This document shows, in pieces, positions 8,005 to 16,430 of a stretch of 64,000 nucleotides of DNA (position 1 is the first letter of the stretch; each line of letters begins with the position of its first letter). Both the position numbers and the translations under genes were made by a program. A model generated the notes under the pieces. That model was not told the DNA's origin and made no database searches. It saw only the letters and a program-made list of their open reading frames with translations. The stretch covers positions 62,001 through 126,000 of the forward strand of contig CBDFGB010000012.1 of NCBI GenBank assembly GCA_965246915.1. The letters run 5' to 3'. Source of the DNA: CAVRQM01 sp965246915. Lineage in GTDB: Bacteria; Pseudomonadota; Alphaproteobacteria; Acetobacterales; Acetobacteraceae.

Positions 8005-9041
8005 GATACAAGACCGCCCCGGTACGGATTGGGGATGTCGAGCCGGTCCAGAAGCTCCGCCATGTCCGGCGGCAGCGGCGTGTCAAATGACAGGGCCGCG
8101 CCGGTTCTCGGGTGGGCGAAGCCGAGCCGCGCGGCGTGCAGCGCCTGGCGCGGGAAATCCAGCGCGTCGCGCCGCGGCGCGTCGGGCAGGGCGCGAGCGG
8201 CGGCCGGCACTCGTCTCAGATAGACCGGGTCGCCGACCACCGGATGGCCGCACGTGGCCAGATGGACGCGGATCTGGTGCGTGCGGCCGGTGTCGAGCCG
8301 ACATTCCAGGAGGCTCACCGCAAGCTCCCGCCGCGCCACGACGCGGTATCGGGTGCGTGCCGGCTTGCCGCCGCCCCGCACCACGGCCATACGCTTGCGC
8401 TCGTTCGGGTCGCGGCCGATCGCCCCCTCGATCGCCCCCTCGGCGGGAGAGGGCGCGCCCCAGACGAGCGCCAGATAGGCGCGGTCGAGGTCGCGCGCCG
8501 CGAAAGCCGCCGACAGCGCGGCAAGCGCATGCTCGGTCTTGGCGACCACCATGACCCCCGACGTGTCCTTGTCGAGGCGATGCACGATCCCTGGCCGCCG
8601 CTCGCCGCTGATGCCCGGCAACCTGTCGCCGCAATGAGCGATTAGCGCATTGACCAGCGTGCCGTCCGGGTTCCCGGGCGCGGGATGCACCACGAGGCCG
8701 GGCGGCTTGTCGAGCACGATAAGGTCGCCGTCCTCGAACAGGATCGTCAGCGGGATGTCCTGCCCTTGGGGGATCGCATCGGCCAGCGGCGGGAAGGCCA
8801 GCGCGTAAGTCGCGCCGGCGCGCACCGGTTCGGCCGGCTGGCGGATCGCGCGGCCGTCACGGGTCAGCCAACCCTCCTCGATCAGCGTCTTGATGCGCGA
8901 GCGGGTCAGTTGCGGGGCATGATCCGCAAGGAAGCGATCCACCCGTTGTCCCGCCGCCGTCTCGGGTGCCGCGAGGACCAGGGGCGGGGATGCGCTGGGG
9001 CTTGCGCCCGCCGTCGTTCGGCCGGACATGCGGTGTGGCAT
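8001..9041 (-). CDS. rluD: RluA-family 23S rRNA pseudouridine synthase (RluD-like)
   Basis: 346 residues. Residues 30-95 are an S4 RNA-binding domain (GQRVDRFLADHAPQLTRSRI). The catalytic domain follows with DKPPGLVVHP and HRLDKDTSGVMVVAKT, in which the aspartate of HRLDKDTSG is the nucleophile of RluA-type pseudouridine synthases. GRTHQIRVH and GHPVVGD complete the signature. RluD modifies helix 69 of 23S rRNA late in 50S assembly. A neighbouring rpoH in the same orientation is the usual alphaproteobacterial arrangement. ATG 9041 was taken; ATG 9029 is also possible and neither has a clear ribosome binding site. It is divergent from the small membrane protein at 9059. Confidence 0.93.
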   Translation of the reverse strand: MPHRMSGRTTAGASPSASPPLVLAAPETAAGQRVDRFLADHAPQLTRSRIKTLIEEGWLTRDGRAIRQPAEPVRAGATYALAFPPLADAIPQGQDIPLTILFEDGDLIVLDKPPGLVVHPAPGNPDGTLVNALIAHCGDRLPGISGERRPGIVHRLDKDTSGVMVVAKTEHALAALSAAFAARDLDRAYLALVWGAPSPAEGAIEGAIGRDPNERKRMAVVRGGGKPARTRYRVVARRELAVSLLECRLDTGRTHQIRVHLATCGHPVVGDPVYLRRVPAAARALPDAPRRDALDFPRQALHAARLGFAHPRTGAALSFDTPLPPDMAELLDRLDIPNPYRGGLVS

Positions 9042-9058
9042 AGCGCGGGGGACGCGGG

Positions 9059-9349
9059 TTGGGCAGGGGCACGCTGGCGGCGCTGAAGGTCGCGGTCGTC
9101 GTCATGGGCGTGATGATCGTGGTCGGCGTGGTCGCTCTGGTCGTGCTTATCGTCGGCCGCACGGTGACCCCGACGCGTATGCTGGCGGCCCCGATCGTGC
9201 TGGACGAGCCGGCCGGCACGACCATCGCCGGGGTGTCGGCGTCCGGTGACCGGGTGGTGCTGCACCTACGCGGCGGCGGCCCGGACCGTGTCGTGGCGTT
9301 CGATCTCCGCGCGGGCGGTGTCCCGACGCGGATCGGCCTCGCGCCATGA
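9059..9349 (+). CDS. Small single-pass membrane protein, DUF6476-like
   Basis: 96 residues from a TTG start. One long hydrophobic helix (residues 8-33, LKVAVVVMGVMIVVGVVALV) is followed by a short extracytoplasmic region with APIVLDEPAGTTIAGVSASG and VVLHLRGGGPDRVVAFDLRA. The pattern fits the DUF6476 family found beside rluD/rpoH in other alphaproteobacteria (recognised from memory, not searched). Function is unknown. Its stop overlaps the ATG of the DUF2256 gene by four bases, so the two are coupled. It is divergent from rluD, with only 17 bases between the starts. Confidence 0.6.
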   Translation: MGRGTLAALKVAVVVMGVMIVVGVVALVVLIVGRTVTPTRMLAAPIVLDEPAGTTIAGVSASGDRVVLHLRGGGPDRVVAFDLRAGGVPTRIGLAP

Positions 9350-9522
9350 AGCGGCAGCCGTCGCCCCCGGACAAGATCTGCCTCGCATGCGGCCGCGCAT
9401 TCGCGTGGCGGCGAAAATGGGCGAGGGCGTGGCCCGAGGTTCGCTACTGCTCCGACGCCTGCCGCACTGGCCGCTACACCGCCGCGAAGGCGGCGCTGGC
9501 GGCGCGGAAGGTGACGGGTTGA
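9346..9522 (+). CDS. DUF2256 zinc-ribbon-like small protein
   Basis: 58 residues: a basic start, KICLACGRAFAWRRKWARAW and then VRYCSDACRTG. The four cysteines (12, 15, 35, 39) in a CxxC...CxxxC arrangement, with the conserved FxWRRKW core and YCSxxC, match the DUF2256 family, a small putative zinc-binding protein of unknown function. The ATG overlaps the upstream membrane protein's stop (ATGA). The gene ends 38 bases before tRNA-Glu. Confidence 0.85.
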   Translation: MKRQPSPPDKICLACGRAFAWRRKWARAWPEVRYCSDACRTGRYTAAKAALAARKVTG

Positions 9523-9560
9523 TGTCGCCGGGTCGAGGCACTATGAGGGCGAGCGCCGCG

Positions 9561-9636
9561 GTCCCGTTCGTCTAGAGGCCCAGGACACCGCCCTCTCACG
9601 GCGGTAACAGGGGTTCGAATCCCCTACGGGACGCCA
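9561..9636 (+). tRNA. tRNA-Glu (anticodon CTC)
   Basis: The 76-base cloverleaf can be folded by eye. The acceptor stem GTCCCGT pairs with ACGGGAC. The D arm includes TCGTCTAGAGGCC. The anticodon stem CCGCC/GGCGG encloses loop CTCTCAC with anticodon CTC, reading GAG. The T arm is CAGGGGTTCGAATCCCCT. Discriminator G and an encoded CCA follow. A degenerate glutamyl-tRNA synthetase paralogue also occurs in the window at 49893. Confidence 0.97.
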
Positions 9637-9717
9637 GGACTGTTGACCTTTCGTCATCGCGGCTTGTGGCCTGCCGCTCAACAGGTCTTAGATCGGAACG
9701 TAACGACGGGGTTCGTC

Positions 9718-10092
9718 ATGGCGTTCCGACCAGCTACGAGACCTGTCATGGCCTGTGCCGTGGCGCTTGCCGTTGCCTCGACCGCCCTGTCGGCGAAGGG
9801 ACAGTCGAACCCTCCGGACGGCCAGTCGTCGTCCTCGGCACAACCGCGCTCGATCAAGCCCGCGTCGCCCGCGACGGCGGCACGGACCGAGCCGGAACGC
9901 GACCTCGACGCCGCGGCGCTCGCCAGGCGTCTGCCGCTTGATCCGGCGATAGGCAATCTGCGCGACACGCTGCCCGCCGATATCCCCGAGGCTATGCGCC
10001 AGCTCGGCCTGCATCCGACCGAGGGGGTCCGCATGGACCTGCGCGGCCGGAGCCTTACGACGGAGGAGATCGTCAATGCGCTCGCGCACTGA
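9718..10092 (+). CDS. Secreted hypothetical protein preceding an OmpA-type lipoprotein
   Basis: 124 residues from ATG 9718, or 114 from ATG 9748. The N-terminus has a signal-peptide pattern (VMACAVALAVASTALSAKGQ). The mature part is a Pro/Ser/Ala-rich linker, then a short ordered region with LPLDPAIGNLRDTLPADIPE and a C-terminal SLTTEEIVNAL. I do not recognise a family. The 3' end overlaps the next gene, an OmpA-like lipoprotein, by 17 bases, so the pair is probably a periplasmic or outer-membrane unit. The frame opens just after tRNA-Glu. Confidence 0.6.
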   Translation: MAFRPATRPVMACAVALAVASTALSAKGQSNPPDGQSSSSAQPRSIKPASPATAARTEPERDLDAAALARRLPLDPAIGNLRDTLPADIPEAMRQLGLHPTEGVRMDLRGRSLTTEEIVNALAH

Positions 10093-10543
10093 CGCCGCTC
10101 GGGTCGCACTCCGATGCTGCGTCATGCTGCTGGGTGCGGCGCTCGCCGCCTGTCAGAACGCCCCAGGCCCCCAGCCTGTCGCGATGCCGGCGGCGGCGAG
10201 CCCCAATCGCGTGCTGACCATGACGGTCTATTTCGATTTCGACAGCCACCACATCAAGCCCGAATCATACCGGGACCTCGACGCCGTCGCGCGGGCGTTC
10301 GCGGATCAGAGGCTGTCCGGGCTGCGCTACGACATCAACGGCCATACCGACATCGTCGGCCGTCTCGCCTACAACGTCGCGCTGTCGCAGCTTCGCGCCC
10401 AGGCGGTGGTCGACTACCTCGCAGCCCGCGGCGTGTCCCGCGACGACATGCGCCCACAGGGGTTCGGTGCCCTCGAACTGATCAACCGGGCCAGTCCGGC
10501 GTCGCCGGAGAACCGGAGGGTGGAGATCGTGTCGGTCCGCTAA
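10076..10543 (+). CDS. OmpA-family peptidoglycan-binding lipoprotein
   Basis: 155 residues. The N-terminus carries a lipoprotein signal with lipobox LAAC at residues 23-26, so the mature protein should be lipidated at Cys26. Residues 45-155 form an OmpA-like domain: MTVYFDFDSHHIKPESYRDL, then NGHTDIVGRLAYNVALSQLR with the Asp and Arg that bind diaminopimelate in Pal/OmpA proteins, then VVDYLAARGVSRDDM and a terminal PENRRVEI motif. It should tether the outer membrane to peptidoglycan, like Pal, although no tol genes are near. It overlaps the upstream secreted protein gene. Confidence 0.85.
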   Translation: MRSRTDAARVALRCCVMLLGAALAACQNAPGPQPVAMPAAASPNRVLTMTVYFDFDSHHIKPESYRDLDAVARAFADQRLSGLRYDINGHTDIVGRLAYNVALSQLRAQAVVDYLAARGVSRDDMRPQGFGALELINRASPASPENRRVEIVSVR

Positions 10544-10612
10544 AGCTCGCACGCTCGATCGACCGGCGAGCCTGCATCGGCTATAGCGCCGTGAGTGAGC
10601 GCCAGTATCCTC

Positions 10613-12064
10613 ATGCGGCTGCCATTTCTCCGGCTCGCGCTGGCCGCCCTGCTGGCGTTTCCGCCAAGCCTGCTCGAGCCGGCGTTCGGGCAGTCGAGCG
10701 GCGGCTATTCGCGGCCGGGCGGTGGCTTCACATCGTCCCCGTCGTCGAGCCGGCGGCCATCGTTTGGCGGCAGCGGCGGTTACGCGCGCCCGTCCGGCGG
10801 CTCAAGCGGCTATGCCGGCTCGTCGTCCGGCGGCGACCGGGCCATTTCGCGCCGTTCGTCCAGCGACGCGCTGCGCCAGTACCGGACGCCGCCGCCGCAA
10901 GCAGCGCCGGCGCCGGCCCCGTCATATGGCTATAACGACAATTCGCGCCGGCCGTCGGCCGGCTGGGGTGGCGGCTCCGGCTGGGGCAACGGGCGGACGC
11001 GGACGCCACAATATGCCGCTCAATACGCGCCTCCCCCCTCGTATGGCTGGGCGCAGCAGGGGCGCAGTTTCGGGGTGTTCGACGGGCTGCTGCTGTGGGG
11101 GCTGCTGAACTCGCTCTCAAGCCCGAGCAGCACGCGGTTCTTCCAGGACAACCGCGACGATCCCGGCTATCGGCAGTGGCGGGCCGAGGCGGATCGGGCG
11201 GCGGCCACCGATGTCGACCTGCGCGCCCGGCTGGATGCGCTGGATCAGAAGGTCGCGCAGGCCGGGCCCACGGAGAGCAAGCCGCCGCCGCTGTCCGCGG
11301 CCCAACCCGCGCCCGCACCGTCCGCGGGAGGCGGCTCGCTCGTCTATGTCGTCCTGTTCATCGGCATCGCGCTGTTCGTCCTGCTCTGGCTGTGGCGACG
11401 AAGGCGCGCCGCTTCCGCCGCCACGCCGGCCGTGCCGGCGGCGCTCCGCGGCAGCGCCACGAACCGGTTCCGCGTCGGCATGAGTTTTCCGGTCGACCCG
11501 ACGCCGTTCATCCTGGCGCAGGGGGCGACGAAAGTCCGTCCGCCCGAGGACGGGACCGTCAGTGTCGAGGCGATTGGCGTGCTGATGGACGGCGCCGCGC
11601 CGCTCAACCGGCTGTATCTCCCCGGTCGGGAGTCCTTCTTTTTGCTGCATCTCGGCGCCGACGGAAAACCCGACGAGTGCCGCTACTTCTCGCGCGTCGA
11701 CGAGGTGACTCCGGCCAGCCGCGAGGAATGGGCCGCCTGGCTCGACCCCGCGCAGGGCATGATCGGCTGGCCGCAGTTCCAGACCAAGGACGGCAAGCAG
11801 TACGACCGGGTCTGGTCGCCGGGGGCGACCCGCGCCACCCCGCGCGCGATGACCGAGACCATCGAGGACCTTTCGGGCACCACCACGCGAAAACTCGCCG
11901 TGATGCTGTACGGCGCGCCGACCGGGGCGGCGTCGCCCGCGCCGGCCACCGAGTACGTCTTGGTCGCGGCGGTCGACGCGGCCGGTGAGGCGTTCGTCGA
12001 AATCCACGCGGGCATCGACGTCAACCCGGCCTCGCTCGACCTGCCGAGCGTGCCCCTCGGATGA
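10613..12064 (+). CDS. DUF2491 (YjfK-family) membrane protein with long secreted Gly/Ser-rich region
   Basis: 483 residues from ATG 10613; GTG 10595 is in frame. A signal sequence (LRLALAALLAFPPSLLEPA) is followed by about 130 residues of low-complexity Gly/Ser/Tyr/Pro sequence, a segment FGVFDGLLLWGLLNSL, a membrane helix LVYVVLFIGIALFVLLWLW with RRRR after it, and a C-terminal domain of about 200 residues. That domain contains FRVGMSFPVDPTPF, RLYLPGRESFFLLHLGADG and ECRYFSRVDEV, which I recognise as DUF2491, the E. coli YjfK family. DUF350 (YjfL) and PspA-like (YjfJ) genes follow directly, as in E. coli yjfIJKLM. Function is unknown; an envelope stress role is inferred from the PspA partner. 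Confidence 0.75.
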   Translation: MRLPFLRLALAALLAFPPSLLEPAFGQSSGGYSRPGGGFTSSPSSSRRPSFGGSGGYARPSGGSSGYAGSSSGGDRAISRRSSSDALRQYRTPPPQAAPAPAPSYGYNDNSRRPSAGWGGGSGWGNGRTRTPQYAAQYAPPPSYGWAQQGRSFGVFDGLLLWGLLNSLSSPSSTRFFQDNRDDPGYRQWRAEADRAAATDVDLRARLDALDQKVAQAGPTESKPPPLSAAQPAPAPSAGGGSLVYVVLFIGIALFVLLWLWRRRRAASAATPAVPAALRGSATNRFRVGMSFPVDPTPFILAQGATKVRPPEDGTVSVEAIGVLMDGAAPLNRLYLPGRESFFLLHLGADGKPDECRYFSRVDEVTPASREEWAAWLDPAQGMIGWPQFQTKDGKQYDRVWSPGATRATPRAMTETIEDLSGTTTRKLAVMLYGAPTGAASPAPATEYVLVAAVDAAGEAFVEIHAGIDVNPASLDLPSVPLG

Positions 12065-12100
12065 CCACCCCTCCATGACAGTCTGAACCGGAGCCCCCGC

Positions 12101-12538
12101 ATGAATCAGACCGATGTCGCCCCCGTGGGCGTGCTGGCGGCCCTCGGCGGCGGCCTGCCCGAGCTCCTGCTGCATTTCGTCGTCACCCTGGGGCTGTTGG
12201 CGGCGGGGGCCGCTATTTACATGGCGGTCACGCCGTTCCGCGAGCGGGAGCTGATCGGCCAGGGCAATGCGGCCGCCGGCACCGTGTTGGCCGGCGCCCT
12301 GGTCTCGCTCGCGCTGCCGCTGGCGGCGATGCTGGCGACCAGCGGGCGGCTCGTTGACATCGTGATCTGGGGGATCGTCGCCGTGGCGATCCAGCTGTTG
12401 ACGGTGCTCGGGACCTCACTTGTGTTTCGCCGCCTCGGCCGCATGATCGAGGCCGGCAACGTCGCCGCCGCCCTCGCGTTGGCGGCCACCCAGATCGCGG
12501 TGGGTCTGCTGAACGCCGCGGTGATGGTGCCCAACTGA
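12101..12538 (+). CDS. DUF350 (YjfL-family) membrane protein
   Basis: 145 residues with four hydrophobic helices. ELLLHFVVTLGLLAAGAAIY contains helix 1. The conserved FRERELIGQGNAAAGTVLAG with following LVSLALPLAAM is the DUF350 signature. IVIWGIVAVAIQLLTVLGTS and AALALAATQIAVGLLNAAVM are the later helices. E. coli YjfL is the reference member. It lies between the YjfK-like and YjfJ/PspA-like genes, 36 and 20 bases away, so one operon is likely. The biochemical role is unknown. Confidence 0.85.
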   Translation: MNQTDVAPVGVLAALGGGLPELLLHFVVTLGLLAAGAAIYMAVTPFRERELIGQGNAAAGTVLAGALVSLALPLAAMLATSGRLVDIVIWGIVAVAIQLLTVLGTSLVFRRLGRMIEAGNVAAALALAATQIAVGLLNAAVMVPN

Positions 12539-12558
12539 AAAAAGCGCAGGAGAGACAC

Positions 12559-13332
12559 ATGGCTCTGCAGTTCATCGGCAATCTGCTCGGGGTGAAGGCC
12601 AACCAGGCGGTCAACGCCGGGCTGGAGGCGCTGGTGCGGTTCGACCCGCAGGGAGCGACCGAGGCGGAGATGCGGTCGATGGAGCAGCACCTGGACGCGC
12701 TTGGCCAGCAGGTCGCGCAGGCGCGCCAGGCCTATGATCGCGAGCAGAAGGAAGCCGACGCGATCCAGGCGCTGTCGCACCAGCGCATGGCGGCGGCGGA
12801 ATCCCTACAGAACCAGGTGGCGGCGGAGACCGACGCCGGCAAGAAGGCGGCGCTGGAACGCAGCCTCGGCACGCTGGTCGGCATGCTGGAGCAGATGGCG
12901 CCGGAGGTCGACCGCGAGAAGCGCGACGCAACCGACGCCCAGGAGTTCCTGGAGATGCTGGAAGGCTCGTATGCCGAGGCCGGCGGCAAGCTGAAGGCCG
13001 CGCGCAGCGAGCTCGACCGGGCGCAGCGCGACATGGCCCGCGCCGCGCAGCAGAAGCAGACCGCCGAACAGCAGGCGGAGGCGGCGCGGCGGGCGGCGGG
13101 CCTGACGCAGCGCACCAGCGGGCTGACCGTCGCGCTGAAATCGATGCAGGAGGCGGCCGCTCGCGACATGGCCACGGCCGACGCGGCGCAATCCAAGGCG
13201 CGACTGCTGCGGCCGACCAAGCCGGAGGAGGAGGATCCCAACATCGCCGCCGCCCTGGCGGTCGCGAGCGGGCGGGGGCCTGCACCGAGCAGCATCAGCG
13301 ACCGGCTGGCCGCGCTCAAGCAGCGCGGCTAG
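12559..13332 (+). CDS. PspA/IM30-family coiled-coil protein (YjfJ-like)
   Basis: 257 residues, almost all predicted long helices. It begins MALQFIGNLLGVKANQAVNA and contains heptad-rich segments such as EQHLDALGQQVAQARQAYDR and AARSELDRAQRDMARAAQQK, the organisation of PspA/IM30 membrane-remodelling proteins. The C-terminus has RPTKPEEEDPNIAAALAVA and SISDRLAALKQRG. PspA-type proteins bind the inner membrane as oligomers under envelope stress. A strong ribosome binding site (CAGGAGAG) precedes the ATG. It is the third gene of the YjfK-YjfL-YjfJ-type cassette, ahead of the LOV histidine kinase 49 bases downstream. Confidence 0.75.
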   Translation: MALQFIGNLLGVKANQAVNAGLEALVRFDPQGATEAEMRSMEQHLDALGQQVAQARQAYDREQKEADAIQALSHQRMAAAESLQNQVAAETDAGKKAALERSLGTLVGMLEQMAPEVDREKRDATDAQEFLEMLEGSYAEAGGKLKAARSELDRAQRDMARAAQQKQTAEQQAEAARRAAGLTQRTSGLTVALKSMQEAAARDMATADAAQSKARLLRPTKPEEEDPNIAAALAVASGRGPAPSSISDRLAALKQRG

Positions 13333-13381
13333 TCGGCTGCCGATCCTCGAGGCGGCGGCCGTCGATCCGCGGGCCGCCGCG

Positions 13382-15820
13382 ATGCTGGCGGCCGCGACGC
13401 CGATCATCGTCAGCAATCCGCTTCTGCCAGACAACCCGATCGTCGCGGCAAATCCAGCGTTCTGCGCGCTCGCGGGCTACGCGGCCGAGGATGTGGTCGG
13501 CCGCAACTGCCGCTTCATGCAATGCGTCGACACCGATCGGGAGACCGTGGCGCGGCTTCGCGCGGCAATCGCCGGGGCCGAACCGATCGAAGTGGTTCTG
13601 TTGAACCAGCGGCGCGACGGGACGCGGTTTTGGAACCGGCTGTTGATCGCGCCGATCTTCGGGCCCGAGGGGAACCTGATCTACTTCTTCGCAAGCCAGC
13701 GCGACGTCACCGAGGAGGTGCATCGGCTGGCACGACTCGAGGGACGGCCCGACGCCCTCGAAATCGAGGTCGCGCGCCGCGGCGCCGTCCGGACCGTGGA
13801 TGGTCGGCGGCTTCGCGACTCCCAACTCGCCGCCGGGGCCGCGTCCTGGGAATGGGATCCGGGTTCCGGTGCGGTCCGCTGGAGCGAGGGAGCGGAAGCG
13901 GTCATCGGCCATAGCGACGGCGACGCGCGGCCGGACTTCGCCAACTGGCTCGCCAGAGTGCATCCCGACGATCGGGAGCGTGCCTTGGCGGGGGCCGCGG
14001 AGATCGCAGGCGGCGCGGGTCGGTTCGAGTACCGGCTCGATCGCGACGGCGAGCCTCGCTGGATGGAGGCAATCGGCGGCGTTCTGACCCGGGACGCCGC
14101 CGGCCGCGCGGCGAAGGTGACCGGGATGGTCATCGACGTGACCGAGCGCAAGGCTGCCGAAGCCCGGGCGCGCCAGAGCGAGGCGCGGTTCCGCGCGATG
14201 GCCGAGGCGACACCGGTGATCGTCTTCGTCACCGACGAGGCCGGTGGCAACGTCTACGTCAGCCCGCAGTTCGCCCGGTTCACCGGTCTTCCGGAGCCGA
14301 CTCTGCTGGGCAAGGGCTGGATGCGCGCGCTGGCCGACGAGGACCGCGAACGCGTCGTGGCGGCAACCCAGGGGTCGCTCGCCCACGGGCAGGACTATGA
14401 GGCCGAGTTCCGGATGCGCCGGCATGACGGCGTGCTGCGGTGGTGCCTGGTGCGGGCGGTGCCGGTCCGCGACGGGATCGACTCGAGCGTCAGCGGATGG
14501 TGCGGCACCGTGACCGATATCGAGGACCAGGTGGAAGCGCGCGAGGCCTTGGCGCGCGGCCGCGCCGAGCTGGAGCGCCTGGTCGACCAGCGCACCGTGG
14601 CGCTGACCGAAGCGCTCGAGGCGCTGCGCTTCGAGGCGGCGGAGCGGGTGCGCGCGGAGGAGAATCTGCGGCAGGCGCAGAAGATGGAGGCGATCGGCCA
14701 GCTGACCGGCGGAATCGCCCATGACTTCAACAACCTGTTGACGACCATTTCGGGCAGCCTGGAGCTGCTGCAACTCCGCCTCGAGCAAAGTCGTGGTGCG
14801 GATGGCGGTCGCCACATCGACGCGGCCCGCCGAGCGGTGAGTCGCGGCACCGCGCTGACCCACCGGCTGCTCGCGTTCGCGCGCCGCCAGGCGCTCGACG
14901 CGCGACCGGTTGCGGTGGACCGGTTGGTGCGGGACATGATCGAGCTGATCCAGCGCGCCGTCGGGCCGCACATCGACGTGGCGATACGGATCGGGTCGGC
15001 GGGGACCGTGCTGTGCGACGCGAACCAGTTGGAGGCCGCGCTCCTCAACCTGTCGATCAACGCCCGCGACGCGATGCCGGGCGGCGGCCGGCTTGTCCTC
15101 GCGACCTCGATCCGGCGGGTCGCCGCGACGGAGCGGCTGGGTTCGGACGATCTACGCCCCGGCGAGTATGTGGAGATCGCGATCACCGACAACGGCACGG
15201 GCATGTCCAAGGAGGTGCGGGAGCGGGCGTTCGATCCATTCTTCACCACCAAGCCGGTCGGGCAGGGGACGGGGCTTGGCCTGTCGCAAACCTATGGGTT
15301 CGTGCGGCAGTCGGACGGCTTCGTGGCGTTGGAGAGCGAAGAAGGAAGGGGCACGACGGTGCGGTTGTTGCTGCCGCGCCACGAATCGGCACCTGCTCCG
15401 CCGGCCGATGTGCTCGCGGATGTCGTGGCCCCGGCCGCCTCTGGCGCGAGCGTCCTGGTCGTCGAGGATGAGGCGACATTGCGCGATTTGCTGCGCGAGG
15501 CGCTTGAGGAACTCGGCTGCGTCGTCTCGACGGCGGCGGATGGTCCGGCGGGGCTGGAGATCGTGATGTCCGGCGCGGCACTCGATCTCCTGGTCACGGA
15601 TGTCGGTCTGCCCGGGCTGGATGGCAGGCGGTTGGCCGAAGCGGCCCGCACGGTGCGCCCCGATTTGCCCGTGCTGTTCATCACCGGCTACGCTGGCGAT
15701 GCGCTCGAGATGCCCGACGCGGGGGGCTTGCCCACCGGCATGGAGGTGATCGGAAAGCCGTTCACCCTCGCGGCGTTAGCGGACCGGCTGGCAGACATGA
15801 TCGGCTTGGGTCGCCCGTGA
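13382..15820 (+). CDS. LOV-PAS-PAS hybrid histidine kinase with C-terminal receiver
   Basis: 812 residues, cytoplasmic, with no membrane helix. Residues 15-115 form a LOV domain: GRNCRFMQ with the flavin-adduct Cys43, LLNQRRDGTRFWN, and FFASQRDVTEE with the conserved Gln. Two further PAS domains (about 150-255 and 265-385) and a coiled coil follow. The kinase has GGIAHDFNNLL (phospho-His), NLSINARDAMP (N box), ITDNGTGM (G1), FDPFFTTK (F box) and GTGLGLS (G2). A receiver domain at 690-805 has LLVTDVGLPGLDG with the phospho-acceptor Asp. It is likely a blue-light sensor; output is unknown because no separate regulator is adjacent. ATG 13382 has no strong ribosome binding site, and the frame is open further upstream. 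Confidence 0.9.
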   Translation: MLAAATPIIVSNPLLPDNPIVAANPAFCALAGYAAEDVVGRNCRFMQCVDTDRETVARLRAAIAGAEPIEVVLLNQRRDGTRFWNRLLIAPIFGPEGNLIYFFASQRDVTEEVHRLARLEGRPDALEIEVARRGAVRTVDGRRLRDSQLAAGAASWEWDPGSGAVRWSEGAEAVIGHSDGDARPDFANWLARVHPDDRERALAGAAEIAGGAGRFEYRLDRDGEPRWMEAIGGVLTRDAAGRAAKVTGMVIDVTERKAAEARARQSEARFRAMAEATPVIVFVTDEAGGNVYVSPQFARFTGLPEPTLLGKGWMRALADEDRERVVAATQGSLAHGQDYEAEFRMRRHDGVLRWCLVRAVPVRDGIDSSVSGWCGTVTDIEDQVEAREALARGRAELERLVDQRTVALTEALEALRFEAAERVRAEENLRQAQKMEAIGQLTGGIAHDFNNLLTTISGSLELLQLRLEQSRGADGGRHIDAARRAVSRGTALTHRLLAFARRQALDARPVAVDRLVRDMIELIQRAVGPHIDVAIRIGSAGTVLCDANQLEAALLNLSINARDAMPGGGRLVLATSIRRVAATERLGSDDLRPGEYVEIAITDNGTGMSKEVRERAFDPFFTTKPVGQGTGLGLSQTYGFVRQSDGFVALESEEGRGTTVRLLLPRHESAPAPPADVLADVVAPAASGASVLVVEDEATLRDLLREALEELGCVVSTAADGPAGLEIVMSGAALDLLVTDVGLPGLDGRRLAEAARTVRPDLPVLFITGYAGDALEMPDAGGLPTGMEVIGKPFTLAALADRLADMIGLGRP

Positions 15821-15875
15821 GATGGCTGGGCCGAACCCCTTGGAGTTCACCTACTCGTTTTTATACCGAAACAAT

Positions 15876-16424
15876 TCAAGCGCGCAAATGGGCAAGCGCT
15901 GAGTAGCGGTTTCTGAAAGCGACTCCTGTGTTCGCAAGGGTCGACCGCCCCGCGCCCTGGCTGTCGCGTGATGAGACAAAGAGTCCGACCATTTTCGCTG
16001 TGCGCTCGCCGGACGGTCGTGGCCGGCCAGCCTTGGCCGACCTGAGCGGTTTCTCGGGCAAGCCGGCAAACTCGTATCGAGACGGCAGCGGTCGACCCCG
16101 CTCGGCGCTTGCGGTTCCTGGCCCGCTCGCTCGGACCGGTCGGGCGCGTGGCCCGGCGGTGCTCGCCGGGGATATGTCGGGTGGAAGACAACCGGGTTGG
16201 ACCGTTTCGGCTTGGAGCGCGGCGGACTTGACCGAGGTGACGAAGGCCCTGAACGAAGCCTCGAGCCCGCGGAGATAAGGCCGGAGCAGGAGGAGAACCA
16301 GCGGCGCGAGCCCCCATCGGCCCACCGCCGCCACCGCGATGTCGTGGATCAGCCCTTCGATGACGAGAGCGAATCGTCCCGCGAGGTCGGGGGCAGGCTC
16401 GACAGGGGTTGGGACGAATGTCAC
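15876..16424 (-). CDS. Uncertain hypothetical protein behind a strong promoter
   Basis: 182 residues from GTG 16424. The first 75 residues look coding: PAPDLAGRFALVIEGLIHDI, then an amphipathic segment GRWGLAPLVLLLLRPYLRGL and EASFRAFVTSVKSA. This resembles small Rhodospirillales proteins of unknown function with an arginine-rich helix, recalled without a search. The remainder is low complexity and may be non-coding or frame-shifted. A good promoter at 16431-16459 would start transcription almost exactly at GTG 16424, which suggests a leaderless mRNA. A plus-strand frame at 15928-16278 overlaps and looks less protein-like. Low certainty. Confidence 0.35.
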   Translation of the reverse strand: MTFVPTPVEPAPDLAGRFALVIEGLIHDIAVAAVGRWGLAPLVLLLLRPYLRGLEASFRAFVTSVKSAALQAETVQPGCLPPDISPASTAGPRARPVRASGPGTASAERGRPLPSRYEFAGLPEKPLRSAKAGRPRPSGERTAKMVGLFVSSRDSQGAGRSTLANTGVAFRNRYSALAHLRA

Positions 16425-16430
16425 GCGCGC

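Noticed and set aside
15928..16278. Plus-strand frame after the LOV kinase
   Set aside because: Overlaps the minus-strand candidate with better-looking N-terminus and has no hydrophobic or domain pattern.
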